Of a DNA stretch of 64,000 bases, positions 21,077-31,092 are shown piece by piece (within the stretch, counting starts at the first letter, position 1; each line of letters begins with the position of its first letter). The stretch spans positions 13,494,166 through 13,558,165 of the forward strand of contig JAPTYO010000005.1 of the NCBI GenBank assembly GCA_036873135.1, given 5' to 3'. A program made the position numbers and the translations under genes. The notes beneath the pieces were generated by a model. The model saw nothing but the letters and a program-made list of their open reading frames with translations, did not search any database and was not told the DNA's origin. This DNA is from Clarkia xantiana subsp. parviflora (taxonomy: Eukaryota; Streptophyta; Magnoliopsida; Myrtales; Onagraceae).

Positions 21077-22440
21077 GTAGTGGTTCAAAACCCATGCTTA
21101 CTCTTTTTAAGATAAGATATTCGTCCAATTTAGGTTCGGACCGTTCGGTACTGACCTCAGGGGTGGCCTGTTTGTCAATTCGAGTGTTGGGATCATAAAT
21201 TTGACCAACTTCAATTTTCCGTCTTATGTACGTAATATGTTTATAGGGTTAGCGTAAGCGGACAATATGCGTACAACAACATGCAATTATATTCTCAATA
21301 TCATGTAATGAGTGAAATACTTGTAATAATAAAGAATTATACAACGTGATAATATCATGATACACGATGTAAGCATATAACGCGTTGTCAACATGTAGAT
21401 GACGACATAGTAAACGGATGACGAAATCATGCAATAAGCAAAACACTTAGAATAATATGAAATTGGAGAGCATGTACGTTATCATGAAGCATGGTGTAAA
21501 TGTGAGACATGATGTAAACATGAAATTCATACTTAGATTATAAAAATAATCAGGTAACGATCATAAATAATAAACGTGCATAATAAATTCTATGTATGTA
21601 ATATGTAATAATAATTACGTGTAGTATGTCATGAAGCATTGTGTAGTATGTAAGCAATATGAACATAGGAGAGATGCAAAGATGCTTGTAAAGGTTGCTA
21701 AGGACTTATATGAAAATACATGAAAGTTTAGTCCTTAGCACATGGTGTAGGCACTATTAATGAAACTTACGAGAGAGAATACTCATTATCTTACATCCTT
21801 CATAGATAAATCTCCAAGAAGCTCTGCATTCTTGATGAAGATGGAGCTTTTGAGATCATAGATTTGGAGTAGACACACCATAGTTGATATCAATTGGATT
21901 CCGGTGTGCCACGTGTCAATTCGGACTCGCTTCATGTTGGTGAGTTCAATTCCGTACATGGTTGGGCATTTCGTGACTTCGTTTGGCATTAATTTGATCT
22001 TGAAATCATCATGAATTTGATTACCTTAACATGCACATAAGATGTTTGATAAAATGCATTAGAGTAATTAGCTTTTCAAATTGGCCAAAATTTTTCTAAG
22101 TGCTGGAAATTTTTAGAAAAGCATAAATAGATTGTTATACTTCCCTTGTGCATAGTATTCATTGCCGTCATGTTGTTCCATGCTTTAGTCATCGTTTTTG
22201 CATGCTTGATGTTGATGATGTATAGTTGTTCGGACATGATCGTTGATTGTTGTACATGGGAAATGGTAGGCTAGACAATGTTCTTTGAGTATCGTATGTT
22301 GATCATCGGCCACTTTCTGCAAGCATGCTAAAACACTTAGAAAATATTTTAACAATATCTTATGCTTGTTACCATAGATGTCGTCATATGAGCATTGTCG
22401 ATAAGCGTCGTAGGAATGCTTAGGAGGTATTGTGTAGAAG
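21077..22440 (-). other. AT-rich 3' region of Tat element 3
   Basis: No gene is recognisable. Many short ATGTAAGC/ATGATGTAAAC-like words recur, and most of the stretch is matched by 59770-61180 in the second copy. Confidence 0.6.
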
Positions 22441-23165
22441 TTGATAATAGCTACTTGATGCATGCAATCCATCCTAGTCGACATGTCTGTTCGTACATGG
22501 AAATACTTAGAAAATATTCTCCCCTTGTCGACATCAATCCTCGTCGACATGTATGTACGTACATGGAAACACTTAGAAAATATTCCCCCCTTGTCGACAT
22601 GCATCCATGTCGACATGTATGTACGTATATGGAAATACTTAGAAAATATTCTTCACTTGTCGACATGCATCCTTGTCGATATGTATGTACGTACATGGAA
22701 ATACTCAGAAAATATTCTTCACTTGTCGACATGCATCCTTGTCGACATGTATGTATGTACGTACATGGAAATACTTAGAAAATATTCTTTATTTGTCGAC
22801 ATGCATCCTTGTCGACATGTATGTACATGGAAATACTCAGAAAATATTCTTCACTTGTCGACATGCATCCTTTTCGACATGTATGTACGCAATGGAAATA
22901 CTTAAAAAATATTCTTCACTTGTTGACATGTATCCTTGTCGACATGTATGTACGTACACGGAAATACTTAGAAAATATTCTTCACTTGTCGACATGCATC
23001 CTTGTCGACATGTATGTACGTACATGGAAATACTTAGAAAATATTCTTCACTTGTCGACATGCATCCTTGTCGACATGTATGTACGTACATGGAAACACT
23101 TAGAAAATATTCCATGCTTGTCGACATCCATCCTTGTCGACATGTATGTACGTGCTTGTATGTGC
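22440..23165 (-). repeat. 63-66-bp tandem array of Tat element 3
   Basis: About eleven units contain GTCGACATG twice, the near-palindrome CATGTATGTACGTACATGG and AATACTTAGAAAATATTC. Open frames through it on both strands are products of the repeat, not genes. The homologous array in the second copy is at 61180-61880. Confidence 0.93.
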
Positions 23166-23433
23166 ACACTTACCCCCACACTTAGAATCTTTTCTCTATC
23201 CCTGGCTATGTACGCTGTATCCATATGCTTGATGTAACATGTTGTATGCCAACACCTTGTTGTATGCTAACACTTGGTAATATGCTGACACATAGTAGCA
23301 TGCTGACAGCTTGCAATATGCTGACTGTCATCCTGAGCAAAACACTTAGAAAATATTTCGCCCTTGTAATCATGTATGCTGCGAGTATGAGCTTGATGTC
23401 GACATGTAAGGTTGATGATCTTTATGACTTGTA

Positions 23434-23643
23434 TCATGTTGTAATGTAGGTCGGACATGATGGAAAAAGATCGTCTTTGTAGATAGCCGAAGTATACAGT
23501 AATCCGCTTGTTGGAAGGAATGTCCGTACAATTGCCCCCGCTACTCTGGAGTCTCCGGCCATGGTCGCGGTAAAGGACTTGTGAGTAAGGCACCTCCTTG
23601 TATCTTCTTTGAACTTGTTAATTTTCCAAGTTGTTGCTTTCAT
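23434..23643 (-). CDS. small conserved ORF in the 3' region of Tat element 3
   Basis: A 69-codon frame starts MKATTWKINKFKEDTRR and includes GDSRVAGAIVRTFLPTSG. The second copy at 62473-62682 encodes the same protein with about eight changes and no stop. I recognise no family. The plus-strand frame over the same DNA is open as well, and a donor-like GTAAG follows it in both copies, so an antisense exon is an alternative. Confidence 0.3.
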   Translation of the reverse strand: MKATTWKINKFKEDTRRCLTHKSFTATMAGDSRVAGAIVRTFLPTSGLLYTSAIYKDDLFPSCPTYITT

Positions 23644-25452
23644 GTTGCTGAACGCGTGGTTGCAGTTCCATGCTTTAGCACAATTCTCAAAAGATCCGAC
23701 GCATGGGCGCGTTCCTCGAGCGATTCTAAGTTTTTTATGCCGAGTACGACCGTGCTAACTGTTTATTGCGATAAAGGGAATAGAGTTGAGGGTCGTTTGG
23801 TGGTGCCTTCTGCCCCATGGTCGAGGGACCGGCCCAAGGAGGAGCTTTCCTCCCATTGAGGTAAGTGTTGTTTACTTCTTGTCACTTGAAACCTGATCTT
23901 GAAGACGGCTGATTTTGAGGTTTTCGATAAATCTTTGTTTGCCTTTGCTTGCATGGTATTTCATCACTTGGACTTGTTATCAATAATAATAAACATGTGA
24001 TAACTTGTTAGTAATATTTCATACCTTGCGTTATTTTCATTGTCCGTATGTATTGGACTTGCATGATAGGATTGAACTCTTTGTTATGATGGATAGAACA
24101 TACGATGTTGCGACTTGCGTATTGCAGGGTGTTATGTACACTTGGTACTTGTAGCATGGCAGGTAGTAATGTACTTGGCACTTGGCCTTTGACATGTAAC
24201 AGTGTCGTTTTGACGTAGCAAGACTTAAGTTTATACCGTCTCTTAGTTCCACTCTAAGGCGACGTTGTTGCAAGATACTTCTTGCTTAATTTGCTGTTTT
24301 TGCGTTATATGCTAAAGAGCAAGATAACGTTATACAAAACTCGACTTGTAAGTTTGATGAGTTTTGTACAAGGTTTGCTTTTAAAACCGTATAACATGAA
24401 GCTATCCTTTTTCAGGCCTAAATCTTCATGGTGTATGAACCCTTAAGAGAGTATGCATACTTTTAGTGTGTGAGGATTTCCGCCACGGTGGGGTGATCAC
24501 TCCCATATTGTATTTGCCGCATCCTGTTTTTATTCAGGGAATGGCTATGATCATGAGGATTTGCCCAGTGGATTTCACAACATGCCATTTTTTAGAAGTA
24601 AACATGGGGTTTGCCCTTTTGAAGAGGATGTCGCAACATTTTACTTTTGATAGATGTGAACATGGGTTTTGTCCCTACAAGGAGGATATTCCACCATGTC
24701 ACTTTTAGAATAGGTTTTGGTTTTCTTCCAAGGCATTGTATGTTGACGTTGTTCCTGAGTGAACGCCTTCTTGAGATAGACACCGTTATGGATGGAGAAA
24801 TAAACTTCCTGTTGGTGTAGATAATAGGTATGTTGGCGTTGTATGCCATAAATCCCTCCTTGAACATAATGCTTAGCTTGTATTGTTGAAGTAGATATTA
24901 TGTGCATAGGTTACTACTTGGCATAATTCCAATGTTGTAATCATAGTGTAGTATGTACCTACGAACAAAGTTGCGCTTTGTCAGATAGTTGCAATGTTTA
25001 CAAGTTTGCAAAAATATGGAGTTATGAAATTTTCTTTTTAGTAATGCATATAATAGATAAAGTAAAGGAGTCTGATACGAGGACTCCTTGTTTGTGCAGG
25101 AAACTTCCCTAAGTGTGGACGCGATAGGTGCGGGTCGTGACAGGTGCGCATATGTCGGGAGCGAAACTTTTCCAAGTATCACCCACTATATGTGATTGTG
25201 AATATGTATGTATGAACAGCGACTATGCCTTATTGTATGCGTCCTCTAGTTGATACGCGTTGATGCCTCCTTAGCATGATGTACATGCCTATATATGATC
25301 ATTGCTTGGTGTTTCCTTCTTAGAAGAATGGTACCGCGTGTTCTTTCAATTATTCGTTTCTTCACTTCGGTGGAATGCCGAGAACTTGTCAGCTTGGTGC
25401 CCCCCAAGTCGCTTGGCAGTCGCACCGCTGTTTCCTGATGGTTTCTATTACT
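23644..25452 (-). other. interior of Tat element 3, RT/integrase region missing
   Basis: No polymerase or integrase motif is found where they belong. Blocks near 24300-24720 recur in the second copy at 63530-63900. A block at about 24880-24980 is repeated in diverged form at 26350-26450. Confidence 0.55.
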
Positions 25453-25728
25453 TCATCTTCTGACAGTGATGCGCCTACTCGGACCATCCTTATTCCTTTC
25501 TGGCTCATCTATCTTGACTTCTTGTAATGCTTCAACAAGAGCAGGACGTGCATGATCTACCCTTGGGTTTTCATCAATGACGGGAGTTCCGATATTGTTT
25601 GTCTTGACATTATGTTGGAGTGCAACCTTGTAGCAGTCTTTTGATAGTTGTTGATCTCCCTTTATTTCACCAATTCTTGTCTTTGTTGGAAACTTGATGT
25701 TGACGCTTATCATACCCCACTTGTTCAT
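25453..25728 (-). pseudogene. Tat protease C-terminal remnant
   Basis: The frame begins NKWGMISVNIKFPTKTRIGE and continues DENPRVDHARP, aligning with NKWGMVPSTLYQKMKFPTG and DEDPREDHGRP in the intact pol at 36180. The catalytic DSG part and all downstream pol domains are absent. Confidence 0.8.
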
Positions 25729-26609
25729 GTATACCCTAGGATTCCATTATATGCGTCAAGCTTTTATACGATCACGAACGGAACGTTGATTTGGAGTTGT
25801 TGCTCTCCTTCTCCTATTGCGCATTGCGCGGTGTTGAATTTAATGTGCTGGTTTTGCGATGTATGCTTCATGTGTTCACTTTCAAGGGGCCTGGGTTTAT
25901 TTGATGTGTTTCTTCATACACTTGTGACTCTTCCCGAGGTTGTGTCTGTGTGACGATTGTGCACATGGTTGAGAGATGTTATACTGGTGGAATCTTCATC
26001 TTCTACTTTGTTTGGGCCGAAGATTAGGTTTCGCTGTCGGCGTACGTTTTGAGTGGTACGATCCTTCTTGTGTTCTTGACAAGGGTAAACTTGCTGGATG
26101 TTGGAAATAATTCTCTAACTCTTTTCTCGTGATGGGTTTGGCACAGGCGTGCGTATAACAAAGGAGCGTATCCTGAATTCCTATCTTCCACAATGTTGAT
26201 GACGTTGTCACTTGGGTGATGCCCCCGTCTTGTTTATTATTGCAGCGCGATTTTTAGTCTTGTGCGTATAGAATGCTTGAGGCTCCGTTGCATGGGGGAT
26301 GTTGTATGGCCTAAGCCGTTTGTTGTTCCTAGTGCGATACCTTGTGTTGTTGACGCAATTAATATGTGCGTAGTTGTTAATTGGCATTATTCCAAGGTAG
26401 TATGCATGATATAATAATGTACCTACGAAAGTAGATTTAACCTTCATTAGATATTTGGAGTTCGTACAACGGATTACAGGAAGGTGTCTACTGATCGCTC
26501 CTTTTGAATTGTACTAAGGCTAATAAACGTAAGTTGTACTTAATATAAGAAGACTTAAAGTAAATATGCAAAAATGGAGATAAAGGGATTGATGATGTGT
26601 TTGACGTCT

Positions 26610-27068
26610 TCATAGGTGATTTGTCGGCAAGTTGATTCTGCCACGTGCCACATAAATCCTCAGTGCATCTAGCATGTTGAGCTCTTCAATCTCCACCTTC
26701 GTGCTCCAAAGACTGTTTAAGTTGTCATAATTGGCTCCATGAATGACGTTGTTTTTCCGGCGCTTGGCGATAAGTGTATTATCAGTCGCCTTTTCTTTTC
26801 CTATGCCTTTTCCTGAAGACTTCACATGAGACTTCTTTTGATGCTTATTGCCTTGGTCGATATACCTCTTCATTTCTCCTTTTAAGATTAAGCTGTTTAC
26901 ATGAAACCTTAATCCAACACAACTTTCCGTCTCGTGGCCATATACTTCGTGATTTTCACACCATTTTCTTTCATCTTTTCCCAGTGGGCCCTTGCGGAAA
27001 TTAGAGGGCTTTTTCCACAGTTTGGTCTCCTTTATCTCTTTCAAGATTACGGACAGCGGTGTTTTCAA
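26610..27068 (-). pseudogene. Tat Gag C-terminal remnant
   Basis: The frame contains KWCENHEVYGHETESCVGLR, the Cys-His motif near the end of Tat Gag, then LILKGEMKRYIDQGN, which usually follows it. No frame joins it directly to the upstream Gag part at 27368-28369. Confidence 0.82.
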
Positions 27069-27367
27069 TGGAACACATTTGGCGAGATTGGTCTTTTTGA
27101 GCCTTTGGACGTCTGACTGGAATGACCTCTTTTGTTGCGGTTGTCTCTTCTCCTAGGAAGCGTCTATCTTTTTCTCAATTATTGCCTTCAAGGATCTTGT
27201 TGTAAGTCCCGTGATTGGGAGATCATCGTCATTAACAGGTTTTTTCCGTCCCTCCTTGTGACGGATGTCAGCATCGTCTTGGCTTGTCCTCGTGGAAGAA
27301 CCTTCCTTGTGTATTTTTGAGCGGGAGGTTGGAGGTTGTTTCTATGCCCCTTCTTGGTGTTGTGCTA

Positions 27368-28369
27368 TCACATACGGGTTGTATAAGCGTGCAGCTCCTT
27401 GCCTTGGTTGTTGGTACTGGAAGGTACCTTTCGTGTATTGCCCCCTATTCTTTGGTGCGGTGTGTCTTGATGACTTGTGACTCGGGACTTTGTTCTTGTC
27501 TCATCGACTTGTTCGTTGATTGGAGGCAGAGGTGGTGGTGGCGGGGCATATCCTTGGTTCCTTAACATCTTTCGGAATGCAAGCAGCTCTTCAAGCGCGG
27601 TCATCATGGTAGGGGTGACAGGTGGTGGCGGGTTGACACCTTTGTATTGGAGGACTCCTTGGTCGCACTGTGCGAAGGATGCATTTTTTGTTGGTATGAA
27701 GAAAGCATTGGATGTGGCAATAGGCATGTGGGAGGATCCAAGTCGACTTCTTGTCGACTTCTGCGTGGTTATGACCAAGGAGTCTTGGTACGCAATGTGC
27801 TCTTTGTCCTTTGATGAAAAACCAATAACATCTTCAAAGGCGTCATCCTTTGTGACGGCCTCCTTTATGTCGACATACTCCATGTTGGTATCATGGGACT
27901 TGTGCATTGTCTTTACAATGTACACTTCTAGCTCGTATGACTTCTCGCTTTCAGCATCAAAGTTTCCATGGATCATGTGTACGTTTGCCATTTTTTCCGG
28001 ATGGAATGCAATGTATGCTGTATTTTGGACTTTAAGGCCATGCTGTGCGGAAGGCACACTGCTTGTTGGCATGGAGGATGCAGCGAACATGTCTTTATGA
28101 ACGTGCAAATGATCCTGCTGACTTGTTGCCTGCTTCTGTTTGTTGGCTGGAATCCCGTATGGGAACTCTTCATTGATCCCCGTCCTTTGATCGAACTCGT
28201 GTGCTGATGCATTATTCTGAACTTCGGGACCGTGCTGTGCGGAAGGCACGTTTGCGGTTGGCACGGATGAGGCGGTAGACTCTGCGTCTGGAATGTGAGA
28301 ATGTCCTGGTTGGCTTATTGTCGGCTTTCGCTTGCTTGCACCCGCCTTCTTCGTTCGTCTTCCTGTCAT
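27368..28369 (-). pseudogene. Tat Gag N-terminal region with internal repeats
   Basis: From ATG at 28369 (MTGRRTKKAGASKRK), 51 bases after the PBS, the frame runs 333 codons. It has three degenerate copies of a segment around SSVPTANVPSAQHG and ends with proline-rich stretches (VNPPPPVTPTMM, YAPPPPPLPP). No capsid domain follows, so the core of Gag is deleted. The ORF is open beyond the ATG into the LTR, but the PBS position argues for 28369. Confidence 0.65.
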
Positions 28370-28406
28370 AGCTTGCGGTATGGAACTGCTTTTTGTTCGA
28401 ATCCCG

Positions 28407-28420
28407 CTAACGGCGCCAAA
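28407..28420 (-). other. PBS of Tat element 3
   Basis: Minus-strand TTTGGCGCCGTTAGCGGGAT directly after the 5' LTR, again the TGGCGCCG type used by Tat/Athila elements. Confidence 0.82.
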
Positions 28421-29075
28421 TGTTAAGTCTGCTTCAACTTGGGTAACTTCGGGCTTCTCTCCCACGAACGGGCTCTGGATGTGTGCACAGGAACGGGTAT
28501 CTGTCTGCATGCCGCGAACCTTGGGACACGATCCTCGAACCGATCTTCAACTTCCCGACTTTTATCTCTCGAACTCCGGGTCCTGCACAAGGGGCAGTAA
28601 CCAGCGTGGAAGAGGGGGGGAATGCTGGTTGGGCCCTCTCCGACGCTCAAGTCAAAATCTTTTAGAGAGAGAAAGACTTTTTAGAGAGAAGTCAGAGCAC
28701 GAAATGCTAAAAAATGAGGGAGTTCTCTAAAATGGGAGACCTAGGTCCCTATTTATAGGGAACCAAATGATCAAGCGCAGTTTTGAACGGTTTGATGTCG
28801 GTATGAAGGAAAACGTATACCGTCATCAAGGTGGACTATGCGTGCACTGACTTTTGGTACTTGGCAAAATAACCGGGATAAGCGCGCGGAGAACGTCGGT
28901 AATCCGGACCTACCCGGATTGTTTAGCAATCCGGAAGTCCCCTGGCCCGGGTACTGCGCGTATTCCAGACCGTTTTTGGACTTGGGTGTCCGCGGAAGAG
29001 TTCTTTTACGTGTTTTGGAGTATTTTGCGAGGCCCGAAATGTAAATACGAACCCGAATTGGACAAATATCTAACA
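28421..29075 (-). repeat. 5' LTR of Tat element 3
   Basis: 655 bp, same ends and layout as 20407-21060 with scattered substitutions. Confidence 0.92.
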
Positions 29076-29235
29076 ATCCCCATCATCTATTTATAGGTAC
29101 AAGAAGATAGCTCTAGACATACTTTCCAACTACTTAGCATTAATGCTACTTCTCAACTACCTAGTCTTAATGACAATCTCCCAACTAACTTAGACTATCT
29201 AGAAACAAGTTTATTATTATTATTACTTTCTAACA

Positions 29236-29432
29236 GAAGAAGCCCACGAAGGAAGAATTCGGGAAGAAGAAGCCCACAGAGGAAACTCGTGTGAAAATAC
29301 CGAAAAACATATACTAATGTAACTCTTGATGTAATGTATCTCAATCGTGACCGCACACTCAACTATGCGAAATAATCAATAGAATCATTCCTTACCACCG
29401 TAAGTAATCCGAGTCAAGCTAAGTTTACCACA
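29236..29432 (+). repeat. 3' LTR of the outer Tat element, part 2
   Basis: Begins with the second gaaga duplicate and continues the GAAGCCCACGAAG repeats that precede 17305. It then passes through AATAATCAATAGAATCATTC-type sequence usual near an LTR end. The exact end is not resolved; the ACCACA at 29432 is a guess. Confidence 0.45.
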
Positions 29433-29449
29433 TATTTGACCAACCTAAA

Positions 29450-30565
29450 CATCCTTTAAAAATCTGAATAAATCAGTAGACATACCTCATTCAGTCACAA
29501 TCTCAATGGTGCAAATGGTGCTTTAATCTAATATCTGGTTCACTCGAATGAGCCTCCAAAAGCTAGTATACACGTTTACGTTTACTGCAGAATTTCAGAT
29601 TGACATGTCAATTTTAAAAGACCATATTTTCATCAATAAAAGTCCATTATAAGCGATATTTATGTCCATGAAAAGCTTATCTAATTTAGTTTAATTTTGT
29701 ACAAATCGTTTTCCCAAAAACAAAAAGAAGTAGGTCATTATCGTCATCAAACAGCACTGTCCAAAATGACCAAACAGATTTGAAAATTCAACTCCTAAGG
29801 TTCATAACTTTCTCCCTAAAACTCTGTTTTGAATGATCTTAATGTCAATGAAAAGCTTAACTAACATAATTTAATGTCCTACAATCCTTTCAGATCGAAT
29901 AAAATTGTAACAGACCCGTTTATGACCTTAAAACGAGTCGGTTCGGAATTTCGTCCGAACCAAACAAATTTGAATGTCCAACTTCAAATGGCCATAAATT
30001 CATCTCTACAAGTCCAAATTATGCAATTTTTGTGTCTACGGAAAGCTTATAGAATATAATTTAGAATAATTTGATCCTATTGAGAAGGTAATTAATAAAT
30101 CCGTATGATTTCAGGGTTGTAGCACAGCCAGCGTTAACCAATTATGCATTTCCAAACAGCGTGTATCCTATCATAATTATGAGCAAGACTCCAAAGAGGT
30201 TATCTGTACTTACCAACATGTGTCACAAACAGAGGTTACTGACTCCCAACATTTTTTGAAACTTCGTCTAACTCTTCGCCGTCGGCCTTGTATCTCGTCC
30301 CTCTTTTGGTTTGGTTAAACACTTTTGTAGGTGGACATAGTTTGAGAAAACTGATGTGCTCTCCATGTTTACCCTCAAATTTGCGTGACAATATTCATCA
30401 CCTAAACTCACGCTAAGTACATTTGGAAACTTTACCCAATATTCATTTGGTATTGAATCAAGTATTCATCTTGTAAGTTGTTTCCTTTAAACCTTTCTTA
30501 ACTTAAGTAAGACCTCTGAATTTTAATTTGAATTTATTTAGTCCCGATATTTTAGTGGTGTTACA
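29450..30565 (+). repeat. probable chromovirus-type LTR or LTR fragment
   Basis: The region has repeated GGCCATAAATT / GGTTCATAACTTTCTC-like phrases and ends GTGGTGTTACA, a common LTR end in Tekay/Del-type elements. The left boundary and a target duplication were not found. It adjoins the 3' end of the extensin gene. Confidence 0.35.
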
Positions 30566-31092
30566 GATATCTATATAGAATTAATGTTTATTAATACGAA
30601 ATAGAATAACAAAGAAGAAGCTTGGTCCAACAAACTAATAGGTTGTATGACTACAATTACAATGGAGAAAAGAATGAAAATGAGGATCCAATGCAAGTTC
30701 TCTTTTCAACAATTAATCTGGGTCTGTTGTGCTTGAGCCAAAGAAGCCCTTCTTGGAAAGAAGTGACTGATCTTCTCCTGAGCAAAGCATGATCAAGAAG
30801 TGAAGGGGAGCTGCTACCGAAGTCGAACAAAACAACTCCCACAGAGGCCCACAACTTTTTGATGGATCGTCAAGACCCTTATTAAAGTTTGAATAGTAAT
30901 TATTAGTTTTGAATCTTCCTTCCGTATATCCTTCATTTATTGCACTCACTACACATCTGCAAAAGTATTTCCAACGGTTAGACTTAATTACTGTATGTAT
31001 TTCTGTTATACGCTTGGCAAAAAAATATTCAAAGGACAAGGGGAATAACCATGACTTACTTGATTCTTAGGTTGTGGCTAAGCATTTTAAGC
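30566..31092 (-). other. 3' UTR of the extensin gene with a probable intron
   Basis: After the stop codon at 31093-31095 a donor CAA/GTAAGT lies at 31060/31059 and an acceptor TTTGCTCAG at 30780-30778, giving a 282-bp intron. The terminal exon ends near an AATAAA signal (30592-30587). 3' UTR introns are known in carrot and tobacco extensin genes. The related relic at 11708-11985 covers only the terminal exon, which supports the acceptor. Confidence 0.65.

Larger units (their letters stand above)
20407..29075 (-). mobile_element. Tat-type element 3, gag/protease remnants only
   Basis: LTRs 20407-21060 and 28421-29075 (TGTTAAGTCTGC to ATCTAACA), PPT and PBS in minus orientation, inserted in the right LTR of copia C. 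The flanking five bases are atcct and atccc, a target duplication with one mismatch. The interior holds Gag ends and a protease fragment but no capsid core, RT, RNase H or integrase. A 63-bp tandem array occupies its 3' region. A second copy starts at 59604. Confidence 0.9.
17310..29235 (-). mobile_element. copia C, lacking RT and RNase H, with a Tat element nested in its 5' LTR
   Basis: The left (3') LTR is 17310-17562; the right (5') LTR starts at 20309 and, after the nested Tat insertion, ends at 29235. The 5-bp duplication gaaga flanks it (17305-17309 and 29236-29240). A PPT (minus strand AAGGGGGGA, 17563-17571) and an initiator tRNA-Met PBS (20294-20306) are in place. The 2.7 kb interior encodes Gag, protease and most of integrase, but RT and RNase H are gone. 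Own length without the nested element is about 3.3 kb. Confidence 0.92.

Noticed and set aside
22440..23165. CRISPR-like array
   Set aside because: Units are contiguous tandem copies without unique spacers, there are no cas genes, and the DNA is plant nuclear.
22462..23237. Overlapping ORFs of 130-170 codons on both strands with a CRHVCTYMEILRKYSS repeat
   Set aside because: They arise because the repeat period lacks stops in several frames; they are not conserved as proteins and lie in a retroelement 3' region.
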